Assembly (NCBI GenBank): GCA_003221085.1
Contig: QHUD01000177.1
Coordinates: 1-8,957 of the forward strand
Length of the DNA: 8,957 nt
From: Gemmatimonadota bacterium
GTDB lineage: Bacteria > Gemmatimonadota > Gemmatimonadetes > Gemmatimonadales > GWC2-71-9
Reading direction: 5' to 3'
Below are positions 1 through 5,197 of this stretch, one piece after another. Below the pieces are notes generated by a model, which did not search any database, was not told the origin of the DNA, and was given only the letters and a program-made list of their open reading frames with translations. The position numbers and the translations under genes were made by a program. Position 1 is the first letter of the stretch; the number at the start of each line of letters is the position of its first letter.

Positions 1-958
1 AGGCTTCGACGGTGCGCGGCGGCCCCCAGTGCAGCACCCGGCGCACGTCCGGCTTGTCGATCCCCATGCCGAAGGCGCTCGTCGCGACCACCACCGGGGC
101 CCGGTCCCGGAGAAACGCGCGCAGCACGCGGCGCCGCGTGCCCGCCGTGAGGCCCGCATGGTACGGGGCCGCCCGAACGCCCCGGCGCAACAGCGCGCGG
201 GTGACGAGCTCGGCGAGGCGGCGGGTCGGCGTGTAGACGATGACCGGCCCGTCCCCCCCGCGGATCAGCTCCCGCACGCGGGCGAACCGTTCGCGGTCGT
301 CCCGCACGCGCTCCACGCAAAACAGCAGATTCGGTCGATCGAAAGACGTGACGACCACCTCGGCCCGCGGGATCCGCAGGACGCGGAGGATCTCGACGCG
401 CGCCCCGGGTGTGGCGCTCCCAGTGAGCGCGATGGTGACGGGATCCCCGAGCAGGTAGCGGTAGCGGTCGAGCTGCCGGTACACCGGGCGGAACTCGTTG
501 CCCCACTCGACGATGCAGTGGGCCTCGTCGACCGCGAGGAGCGACACCTCACGACCGGCGCGCGCCAGCTGTCGCACCAGCGAGCTGAGCCGCTCGGGCG
601 CACAATAGAGGAGAGTGAGGCTTCCGGAGAGGGCGGCATCGACGATCGTCCGGCGCTCAGCGGACGAGAGCAGGCTGTTCAGATACGCGGCGGGGATTCC
701 CCGCCGCCCGAGCGCGGCCACCTGATCCTGCATCAGCGAGATCAGCGGCGAGACGACCAGCGTGAGGCTCCTGGCCATCAGGGCCGGGAGCTGGTAGCAC
801 AACGATTTCCCTGCCCCCGTGGGCAGCACCGCGAGGACGCTCCGCCCGGCGAGCAGCGGCCCGAGCACCTTGAGCTGGTGGACACGAAATGCCGTGAGGC
901 CGAAGCGCTCGCTCAGGAGCTCGCGCGCGCGCGGCAGCCCGCCTGAGAAGGTCGCCAT
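1..958 (-). CDS. recQ: RecQ-family ATP-dependent DNA helicase, C-terminus cut by window edge
   Basis: Superfamily 2 3'-5' DNA helicase of the RecQ family, acting in recombination and repair of stalled forks. No stop occurs in this frame, so 319 residues are visible and the gene continues past base 1. Seen in order: FGLTAFRVHQ (residues 19-28, motif 0 with its conserved Gln), Walker A LPTGAGKSLCYQLPA (45-59), motif Ia VVSPLISLMQDQ (68-79), Walker B DEAH (144-147) followed by the RecQ aromatic-rich loop, motif III LTGSATP (178-184), SFDRPN (205-210), and motif V VATSAFGMGIDKPDVR. Motif VI, the RQC zinc-binding region and any HRDC domain would lie outside the window. Start: ATG at 956-958 leaves the N-terminus aligned with E. 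coli RecQ; no clear Shine-Dalgarno is visible. Oddities: the loop reads CIVEWGNEFRP instead of the usual CISQWGHDFRP, and motif III is TGSATP instead of TATA. Family call is firm; exact orthology is less certain. Confidence 0.93.
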   Translation of the reverse strand, partial: MATFSGGLPRARELLSERFGLTAFRVHQLKVLGPLLAGRSVLAVLPTGAGKSLCYQLPALMARSLTLVVSPLISLMQDQVAALGRRGIPAAYLNSLLSSAERRTIVDAALSGSLTLLYCAPERLSSLVRQLARAGREVSLLAVDEAHCIVEWGNEFRPVYRQLDRYRYLLGDPVTIALTGSATPGARVEILRVLRIPRAEVVVTSFDRPNLLFCVERVRDDRERFARVRELIRGGDGPVIVYTPTRRLAELVTRALLRRGVRAAPYHAGLTAGTRRRVLRAFLRDRAPVVVATSAFGMGIDKPDVRRVLHWGPPRTVEA

Positions 959-963
959 CGCGC

Positions 964-998
964 AAAGAAAACGGGCCCCGGTGCCTGCACTGGAGCCC
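964..998 (-). terminator. Intrinsic terminator after the GroES-like/zinc-ribbon pair
   Basis: Read on the minus strand, GGGCTCCAGTGC (998-987), a 2-nt turn (AG) and GCACCGGGGCCC (984-973) form a 12-bp stem with one G-U wobble and one A-C mismatch. It is followed at once by G and then TTTTCTTT (971-964). This is the classic GC hairpin plus U-tract layout. It lies 29 bases after the zinc-ribbon stop and ends only 5 bases before the recQ ATG. It therefore appears to separate the upstream pair from recQ, or to act as a leaky or attenuating terminator for recQ. Confidence 0.75.
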
Positions 999-1026
999 AA
1001 ACCATGCGGTGCGGTGCGGAATTACT

Positions 1027-1344
1027 CTACGCCCGATCCTGCCAGTCCACGCCGAAGCTGTTGCCGCACTCGACGCATTTCACGTCTTTGGGTTGTCCCG
1101 ATACGTGTTGCCGCTTGTGACAGCCCGGGCACACGAGATGGGGCTCATGCACCACGCTCCAGGCCTTCGGCCGTTCCTTGCGGATGTCCACGGTGTCTTT
1201 GGGAACGCGCACCTCGACCTGGTGCACGTCCAGCACGATCCAGGACCCTCCGGATTCTTCGACGATTCGGTACCAAGCGCCTCGCCGCAGGCCTTCCTTC
1301 TCGGCGCGTTCACGGCGGCTCCGGGCCCATCCGATGTCGGCCAT
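1027..1344 (-). CDS. Small zinc-ribbon protein of unknown function
   Basis: A 105-residue protein with no named function that I recognise. The N-terminal 25 residues are strongly charged (RSRRERAEKEGLRRG). A short, probably beta-rich middle part follows (WYRIVEESGG, then SWIVLDVHQVEVRVPKDTVDI). The C-terminus carries two CxxC knuckles, CPGC (C72, C75) and CVEC (C90, C93), spaced as in a zinc ribbon, so one structural zinc ion is expected. No membrane segment or signal peptide is seen. Start: ATG at 1342-1344 has GGAG (complement of 1351-1354) six bases upstream, inside the end of the preceding gene. Only 3 bases separate it from the GroES-like stop, so the two are almost certainly co-transcribed. 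A nucleic-acid or protein-binding role is possible from the ribbon alone but is not shown. Confidence 0.85.
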   Translation of the reverse strand: MADIGWARSRRERAEKEGLRRGAWYRIVEESGGSWIVLDVHQVEVRVPKDTVDIRKERPKAWSVVHEPHLVCPGCHKRQHVSGQPKDVKCVECGNSFGVDWQDRA

Positions 1345-1347
1345 GAC

Positions 1348-1728
1348 CTACTCCAGTTCCTCGGGGCTGCTTTCCCGCACCAGCACGAGGATTGCCGCCT
1401 GCGGGACGACCAGGTACTTGGTTCCCTCGAACGTGATTTCCACAGCGGCCTTCCGGAAGAACAGGGCGTAGTCCCCGACCCGCGCTTGCATCGGCAGGTA
1501 CTTCACGTCGGGGCCGCGGATCTTCCATGGCTCGTCGTCCATGCTCGCCGGCTCGGTCATGGGCGTGCCCGGCCCGGTCGCGACGACCCGGCCGCCCTGC
1601 ACCTGCCGCGTCTCTACGGCGGTGGGCGGGAGGTACAGACCGACGTTGGTGCGCTCCTCCCCCTCCTCGGGCGCGATGAGCACGCGGTCACCGACCACGA
1701 TCAGACGCTTGGGGGCTTCGTCCGGCAT
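1348..1728 (-). CDS. GroES-like (Cpn10 family) co-chaperonin protein with an insertion
   Basis: A 126-residue protein of the GroES/Cpn10 beta-barrel family, the lid partner of GroEL chaperonins. Matching segments: VVGDRVLIAPEE (11-22), a mobile-loop equivalent ERTNVGLYLPP (25-35), GGRVVATGPG (45-54), and the C-terminal half ARVGDYALFF (82-91) through TKYLVVPQAAILVLV (103-117). GroES proteins are usually about 95 residues; the extra length is mainly a segment around 56-80 between the two halves (TPMTEPASMDDEPWKIRGPD and following). The mobile loop has L-Y-L where GroES usually has an I-V-L-like tripeptide that contacts GroEL. The frame opens further upstream to an ATG at 1812, but I chose the ATG at 1726-1728 because family similarity begins there and the extension would run across the intergenic promoter region. 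A TATACT box sits 7 bases upstream. No groEL is adjacent, so a specialised or GroEL-independent role is possible. Confidence 0.8.
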   Translation of the reverse strand: MPDEAPKRLIVVGDRVLIAPEEGEERTNVGLYLPPTAVETRQVQGGRVVATGPGTPMTEPASMDDEPWKIRGPDVKYLPMQARVGDYALFFRKAAVEITFEGTKYLVVPQAAILVLVRESSPEELE

Positions 1729-1735
1729 GGGCTCC

Positions 1736-1741
1736 AGTATA
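1736..1741 (-). promoter_or_regulatory. Possible -10 box for a leaderless GroES-like transcript
   Basis: On the minus strand TATACT (5 of 6 matches to TATAAT) ends 7 bases before the chosen ATG at 1728. Transcription would then start at or next to the start codon. No good -35 hexamer is seen 16-18 bases upstream (it reads CCCCCA). A GGAG also lies between box and ATG but only 2 bases from the start codon, too close for a normal Shine-Dalgarno. Confidence 0.35.
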
Positions 1742-1815
1742 CATGGCGTCGCGCTTTTTGGGGGCACGCCGGCCTCGCCCACGGTCGAAATGGTGATGTG
1801 GATCACGTGCACCGC

Positions 1816-1843
1816 TTGACAGAGCCGGGCGCCGCACTATTAA
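1816..1843 (+). promoter_or_regulatory. Sigma70-like promoter for the membrane protein/VWA lipoprotein operon
   Basis: A perfect -35 TTGACA (1816-1821) is followed after 16 bases by TATTAA (1838-1843), a 4-of-6 match to the -10 consensus; shifting one base gives ATTAAT with a 17-base spacer. The box is an island of A+T in very GC-rich DNA. Predicted transcription start is near 1850, giving a leader of about 90 bases before the ATG at 1941. The leader contains a 13-base palindrome, GCGGCGTCGCCGC (1856-1868), near the predicted start of transcription. Confidence 0.6.
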
Positions 1844-1926
1844 TGCGCCCCGGCTGCGGCGTCGCCGCGGCTCCACCCACGGCGGCGTCGCTGCTCGGCG
1901 GCCGCCCGTCCGATTCCGCATCCAGT

Positions 1927-1933
1927 GAGGGGG
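1927..1933 (+). promoter_or_regulatory. Ribosome binding site of the membrane protein gene
   Basis: GAGGGGG lies 7 bases upstream of the ATG at 1941. It is a good Shine-Dalgarno and supports that start. Confidence 0.65.
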
Positions 1934-1940
1934 CACAGCC

Positions 1941-3170
1941 ATGCAAGGCCCAGTAGGCACCGTCCAGACTGAGCAGTGGAGCTGGATCCTGCAGACCGTC
2001 TGGGGTTGGGTCTGGGGCGGCCTGTCCTGGATCCTCGACTGGCAGGTGCAGGTGTTCCGGGTGGCGGCGACCGGGACCACCTTCTGGGAGGCGCTCGGCA
2101 AAGCCCTGCTGCTGTTCTTCCCGGCAACGGTGCTCGTCGCGGGCGTCTGGGGTACGATGGTCTCGCTCTACACGATTCCGTTTCGTTCCGGTCGCGGACG
2201 CTTTCTGGCCGCGATGCTCATGTCCTGGTGGGACGCAGTCCGCATGGCGTGGTTTTATTGGTTCGGCCTGGCGCGTTTCCTCCTGGTGTTCGTCGGTTGG
2301 ATCTGGGGTCTGCTGAGGCTTGGCGTGGGGCTACTCTGGAGGACGTTGAAGAACCTGGTCACCTCGCCCTTCGCGATGCTCGATTCGAGCTCACGCCAGC
2401 CGGGGGTGCCCTGGATCGCGTTCGTTCTGCTGCTGTTCTGGTCCGCCATCGAGGCCACGATCTTCACGTTCACGTTGCGTCCCACGATGAGCGAGCTGCT
2501 CGCCGACCTCACGGGCTACCAGGTGAATGCCCTCGCCCTGGTGGTGATCCTGTGGTTCTTTCTGTTCATCATCATCGGCGGCAGCTTCGCGTGCATCCAG
2601 GTGTTGAACGACGCGATCAAGACGCGGGCGGTCGGACAGATCGTCTCGATGGTCATGGTCGAGATCACGGTCGCGCTGTTCGAGGTGCTGTTCCTGTACC
2701 GCGAGCTGATTGACGCCATCACGCCGTGGCTGGCGCAGCAGGGGATCCAGCTGGGGGTGGTCGGTACGCTGGGATTGGCGCTCCTCGGGTGGACGGGCGT
2801 CCGCGGCATGACGTGGTTCCTGTTCGGCCGGTTCGGCACCCCGGCGCTGCTCGCCATCCTGGGCCGGAAGGCGATGGAAGGTCTGGGTGCCGTGCGGGCG
2901 GGCGCAGCCGTCGACGCGGAGTTCTGGCGCGGGCCGATCGACGCGCTCAAGGCCGAGCACGAGTGGTTCAAGAAGGAGGCCCAGCACTTGATGGAGTTGC
3001 TGACCCTGCCGGTGCTGCAGCTGGTCGCCAGCGGGTTCAACTTCTTGGTCGTCGTCATCACGGGCAAGCCGCACTTCAATCTGCCGTTCCGGTCGCTGGA
3101 CCAGGTGCTCCACAGCACGCCGATCTTCCACACCGGCAAGACCAGCACGGTCGAGGGAGGTGCGTCGTGA
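1941..3170 (+). CDS. Multi-pass integral membrane protein of unknown function
   Basis: A 409-residue protein that I do not recognise. The N-terminus (12-40) is very tryptophan-rich, with about eight Trp in 25 residues, and looks like an amphipathic or interfacial helix. Hydrophobic segments follow at roughly 54-78, 101-133 (possibly two), 157-179, 196-221, 231-253 and 271-296; another near 353-374 follows a charged stretch (LKAEHEWFKKEAQHL, 336-350). No catalytic motif, nucleotide-binding loop or transporter signature is visible, and there is no cleavable signal peptide. ATG at 1941 has a strong Shine-Dalgarno, and a sigma70-like promoter lies about 100 bases upstream. The stop codon overlaps the GTG start of the VWA lipoprotein gene by 3 bases (GTGA), so the two are translationally coupled and probably form one envelope complex: a membrane scaffold with a surface or periplasmic metal-binding partner. 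This role is inference from context. Confidence 0.88.
   Translation: MQGPVGTVQTEQWSWILQTVWGWVWGGLSWILDWQVQVFRVAATGTTFWEALGKALLLFFPATVLVAGVWGTMVSLYTIPFRSGRGRFLAAMLMSWWDAVRMAWFYWFGLARFLLVFVGWIWGLLRLGVGLLWRTLKNLVTSPFAMLDSSSRQPGVPWIAFVLLLFWSAIEATIFTFTLRPTMSELLADLTGYQVNALALVVILWFFLFIIIGGSFACIQVLNDAIKTRAVGQIVSMVMVEITVALFEVLFLYRELIDAITPWLAQQGIQLGVVGTLGLALLGWTGVRGMTWFLFGRFGTPALLAILGRKAMEGLGAVRAGAAVDAEFWRGPIDALKAEHEWFKKEAQHLMELLTLPVLQLVASGFNFLVVVITGKPHFNLPFRSLDQVLHSTPIFHTGKTSTVEGGAS
3153..3160 (+). promoter_or_regulatory. Ribosome binding site that fixes the GTG start of the VWA lipoprotein
   Basis: GAGGGAGG ends 6 bases before the GTG at 3167. It lies inside the last codons of the upstream gene and supports both the non-ATG start and coupled translation. 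Confidence 0.7.
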
Positions 3171-3922
3171 GGCGTCGCGTCGCGGCACTGATCCTCGCGC
3201 TCGGTGTCACGGCGTGCTCGCCGTCGGAAAAGGCCCAGACGCCCCGGTCGACGCTCGTGATCGGCCTGGACATCAGCGGCTCGTTCCGGAAAAACCCCAG
3301 CTTCAACGGGGCGATCGAGTTCGCGTCGCTCTACATCTACGGCCACCTGAACGGCGTCGACGGGTTGCAGCCGAACACGGCGATCTTCGTGGGCGAGCTG
3401 GGGGGTGAGCGTCCGGGGCAGGCGAAGGTGTTCCACCCGATCCAGGATCTCTCCGGCAAGTCGCCGGCGCAGATCGCGGCGGACCTGCGGGCGTGGTTCC
3501 CCCAGGAAGACCCGATCACCGACTTCAACGCGTTCTTCCAGCGCGCCGCCTTGCACGTGAGGCGCAACAACCTGGTCCTGTCGCCGCTCAACGTCGTGCT
3601 GTTCTCCGACGGCGAGCCCGACTTTCCGGGCGCCGGCCGCATGTCCCTCGACGAGCGCTACAAGCGCGTGGACTTGAGCCCGCTCGAGTTCCTGTCGCGC
3701 AACGTGACCGTGCGGCTGCTATACGCCGACCCGCCCATTGCGCAGCTGTGGGAGCGCCGGGTCCCGCGCAAGCGCGTGCGCCTGTGGACGCAGGACTCGG
3801 AAGTGATGAAAGGGTGGCGGCGCCACATGGTGGACGGCGTGCCGATGGAGCGGCAGGATTCCCTCTGGTCCTGGGTGCAGAACGTGGTGGACGTGCGGGT
3901 GCGGCGGGAGCGGGTGCTCTAA
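3167..3922 (+). CDS. VWA-domain lipoprotein of unknown function
   Basis: A 251-residue exported lipoprotein. The N-terminus is a short lipoprotein signal: basic n-region VRRR, hydrophobic AALILALGV, and lipobox VTAC with the lipidated cysteine at C17. Residue +2 is Ser, which by the E. coli Lol rule favours the outer membrane. The body (about 28-190) fits a von Willebrand factor A domain: strand LVIGLDISGSF gives the MIDAS D35-x-S37-x-S39, T118 in PITDFNAFF is a likely MIDAS threonine, and LFSDGEPD (145-152) supplies the D148-G149 motif. A divalent metal ion should bind there, and such domains usually mediate protein contacts. The C-terminal 60 residues are basic and Trp-containing. The GTG start is chosen from the Shine-Dalgarno and from the signal peptide beginning exactly there; longer openings of this frame lie inside the upstream gene. 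No MoxR-type ATPase or other usual VWA partner is adjacent. Target unknown. Confidence 0.87.
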   Translation: MRRRVAALILALGVTACSPSEKAQTPRSTLVIGLDISGSFRKNPSFNGAIEFASLYIYGHLNGVDGLQPNTAIFVGELGGERPGQAKVFHPIQDLSGKSPAQIAADLRAWFPQEDPITDFNAFFQRAALHVRRNNLVLSPLNVVLFSDGEPDFPGAGRMSLDERYKRVDLSPLEFLSRNVTVRLLYADPPIAQLWERRVPRKRVRLWTQDSEVMKGWRRHMVDGVPMERQDSLWSWVQNVVDVRVRRERVL

Positions 3923-3932
3923 TAAAGAAGAC

Positions 3933-3966
3933 GGGAAAGGTTGGGGAGGCTCGGGAAGGTTAGGGG
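3933..3966 (+). other. G-quadruplex motif in the convergent intergenic gap
   Basis: Four G runs, GGG (3933-3935), GGGG (3943-3946), GGG (3953-3955) and GGGG (3963-3966), are separated by loops of 7, 6 and 7 bases. This meets the usual G3+N1-7 rule. It lies on the coding strand just after the VWA lipoprotein stop, so it would be present in that transcript's 3' end. Folding is predicted, not shown. Confidence 0.5.
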
Positions 3967-4028
3967 AGGTCGTGGAGGCTAATGGAGAGCCGCCGCAACC
4001 TCCTCCAACCTCCCGAACCTCCCCAACC
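3939..4028. repeat. Long imperfect inverted repeat built of GGTTGGGGAGG-like units
   Basis: Left arm 3939-3978 and right arm 3990-4028 are reverse complements over about 39 positions with some six mismatches and one bulged A (3957), around an 11-base loop. The distal half is best: 17 of 18 positions pair between 3939-3956 and 4011-4028. Each arm is itself a degenerate tandem array of GGTT/GGGGAGG-type units, purine-rich on the left and pyrimidine-rich on the right. It fills the gap between two convergent genes (stops at 3922 and 4043), so a bidirectional transcription-stopping or 3'-end-protecting hairpin is likely. There is no T run as in a standard intrinsic terminator. It could also be a spreading minisatellite or REP-like intergenic element. 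Confidence 0.72.
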
Positions 4029-4042
4029 TCCCCTGACCTCCT

Positions 4043-4480
4043 TCAGACGCAGTACCGGTCGAACGCCGCCGTCAGGTCCGCCGCGATGTCCGGCGCGGGC
4101 CGTCCCTCGATGTTCTTCCGCTCGAGCATGAAGACCAGCGCGCCGTCCCTGAACAGCCCCATCTGGGGCGACGATGGCGGGTAGCCCGTGAAGTAGCTCC
4201 GGGCGCGCTCGGTCGCGTCGGCGTCCTGTCCCGCAAAGACGGTGAGCAATCGGGCGGGTCGCCGCGCATGCTGCAGCGCGAGCGTCGCCGCGGGACGCGC
4301 GTTGCGGGCCGCACAACCGCATACCGAGTTCACGACCACGAGCGTCGTGTCTTTCGTGGTTCCCAGCACCGCGTCGACCTCTGCGGGCGTTCGCAGCTCC
4401 TGGAAACCAATGCGGGTGAGCTCCTCGCGCATTGGCTGGACGAGGCGGGGATCGTACATGGGAAGATTCAAGCCGGGCAT
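4043..4480 (-). CDS. BrxA/BrxB family bacilliredoxin
   Basis: A 145-residue thioredoxin-fold thiol-disulfide protein of the YphP/YqiW family. In Firmicutes these enzymes remove bacillithiol from S-bacillithiolated proteins during oxidative stress. The family signature CGC is present in VVNSVCGCAARNARPA (residues 49-64), followed by TVFAGQD, ARSYFTGYPPSSPQ, LERKNIEGR, and a C-terminal FDRYC with the usual late cysteine. Length matches the family (about 140-150), so the gene looks intact. Start: ATG at 4478-4480 has a weak AAGAGA 7 bases upstream; an internal Met8 (MYDPRLVQPMREEL) aligns just as well with shorter family members. The gene is divergent from the response regulator, with 48 bases between the two starts, so the two may share a control region. 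Whether the host makes bacillithiol cannot be told here. Confidence 0.93.
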   Translation of the reverse strand: MPGLNLPMYDPRLVQPMREELTRIGFQELRTPAEVDAVLGTTKDTTLVVVNSVCGCAARNARPAATLALQHARRPARLLTVFAGQDADATERARSYFTGYPPSSPQMGLFRDGALVFMLERKNIEGRPAPDIAADLTAAFDRYCV

Positions 4481-4528
4481 GGCGTTCTCTTTCAGAGAGT
4501 CTTCATAGTAATATCATCGTTCATCCCC
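4481..4528. promoter_or_regulatory. Divergent control region between bacilliredoxin and response regulator
   Basis: These 48 bases are the most A+T-rich stretch in the neighbourhood. Plus strand: TAATAT (4509-4514) is a weak -10 candidate about 14 bases before the regulator ATG. Minus strand: TACTAT (4510-4505) is a -10 candidate 24 bases before the bacilliredoxin ATG. Neither has a clear -35. A small perfect dyad, TCTCT-TTC-AGAGA (4486-4498), lies next to the bacilliredoxin start and could be an operator or a short hairpin. Confidence 0.4.
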
Positions 4529-5197
4529 ATGCGAGTGCTGATCGTCGAAGACGACCCCGAGCTGGCCGGCTTGCTGCGCGACGGCCTGCGCGCGCAGCGC
4601 ATCGACCCGACCCTGGCCGCGACGTTCGCCGAGGGGCGCGAGCGCGCCAACGGGGGTTCGTTCGACGTGATCATTCTGGACGTGCGACTCCCCGGCGGTA
4701 CGGGCTTCGACCTCTGCGGGGAGCTCCGGCGCGGGGGCAGCTCGACCCCGGTGCTGATGCTCACGGCGCTGGACGGCCTCGACGACCGGGTGCGGGGGCT
4801 CGAAGTCGGGGCGGACGACTATCTCACGAAACCGTTCGCGTTCCGGGAGCTCCTGGCGCGCCTCAAGGCCCTGGCGCGCCGTCGGCCCGCCCTCTCTCCC
4901 GCCCGCTACCGGATTGCCGACCTGGAGGTCGATCTCGGCTCGCGCCAGGTGCACCGCCGCAGTCGGCCGATCGCGCTCAGCGCGAAGGAGTTCGCCCTGC
5001 TGGAGCTGTTCGTGCGGAACCAGGGGCGCGTGCTCGATCGCTCGACCATCACTGCCCACGTGTGGGACGACAACCACGACCCGTTCGCCAACCTGCTCGA
5101 GGTGCTCGTGGGGCGGCTGCGGCGCAAGATCGACGACGGCTTCGAGCCGAAGCTGATCACGACGCTGCGCGGCGCGGGCTACCGGTTCGGCACGTGA
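4529..5197 (+). CDS. OmpR/PhoB-family response regulator
   Basis: A 222-residue DNA-binding response regulator. The receiver domain (1-115) has the acidic pair D8-D9, phospho-acceptor D51 in VIILDVRLPGGTG, switch T79 in LMLTA and K101 in YLTKPF, all intact. The C-terminal winged helix (about 125-222) shows LSAKEFALLELFVRNQGRVL, the recognition region ANLLEVLVGRLRRKID and the ending TTLRGAGYRF, typical of the OmpR/PhoB group and closest in look to CusR/CopR-type regulators. It should be phosphorylated by the kinase whose gene overlaps its stop by 4 bases. ATG at 4529 starts exactly at the family N-terminus (MRVLIVEDD); the frame opens further upstream, but that part lies across the bacilliredoxin gene and is not family-like. 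No Shine-Dalgarno is visible (the 10 bases before ATG are pyrimidine-rich), which suggests a very short leader. Direct targets are unknown; the convergent RND pump is a natural guess. Confidence 0.95.
   Translation: MRVLIVEDDPELAGLLRDGLRAQRIDPTLAATFAEGRERANGGSFDVIILDVRLPGGTGFDLCGELRRGGSSTPVLMLTALDGLDDRVRGLEVGADDYLTKPFAFRELLARLKALARRRPALSPARYRIADLEVDLGSRQVHRRSRPIALSAKEFALLELFVRNQGRVLDRSTITAHVWDDNHDPFANLLEVLVGRLRRKIDDGFEPKLITTLRGAGYRFGT

Noticed and set aside
29..946. A 305-codon plus-strand frame
   Set aside because: It is the complement of the RecQ helicase, whose motifs I-V are unambiguous on the minus strand.
1729..1812. N-terminal extension of the GroES-like protein to the ATG at 1812
   Set aside because: The extra 28 residues are not Cpn10-like and would place coding sequence over the likely promoter of the gene.
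1009..1956. A 315-codon plus-strand frame
   Set aside because: It is antisense to the zinc-ribbon and GroES-like genes and runs through the intergenic promoter region; no recognisable domain.
2391..3556. Two long minus-strand frames (265 and 346 codons) across the membrane protein and lipoprotein genes
   Set aside because: The plus-strand genes have ribosome sites, membrane spans, a lipobox and a MIDAS; the minus-strand products are compositionally biased and show no motif.
3939..4028. CRISPR array or direct-repeat array
   Set aside because: Units are short, degenerate and not separated by unique spacers; the dominant symmetry is inverted, not direct.
4432..5193. Long 5' extension of the kinase frame (opening to an ATG at 4432)
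   Set aside because: It overlaps the intact response regulator in another frame and its translation is Arg/Pro/Gly-rich noise. The GTG at 5194 starts at a normal kinase N-terminus.
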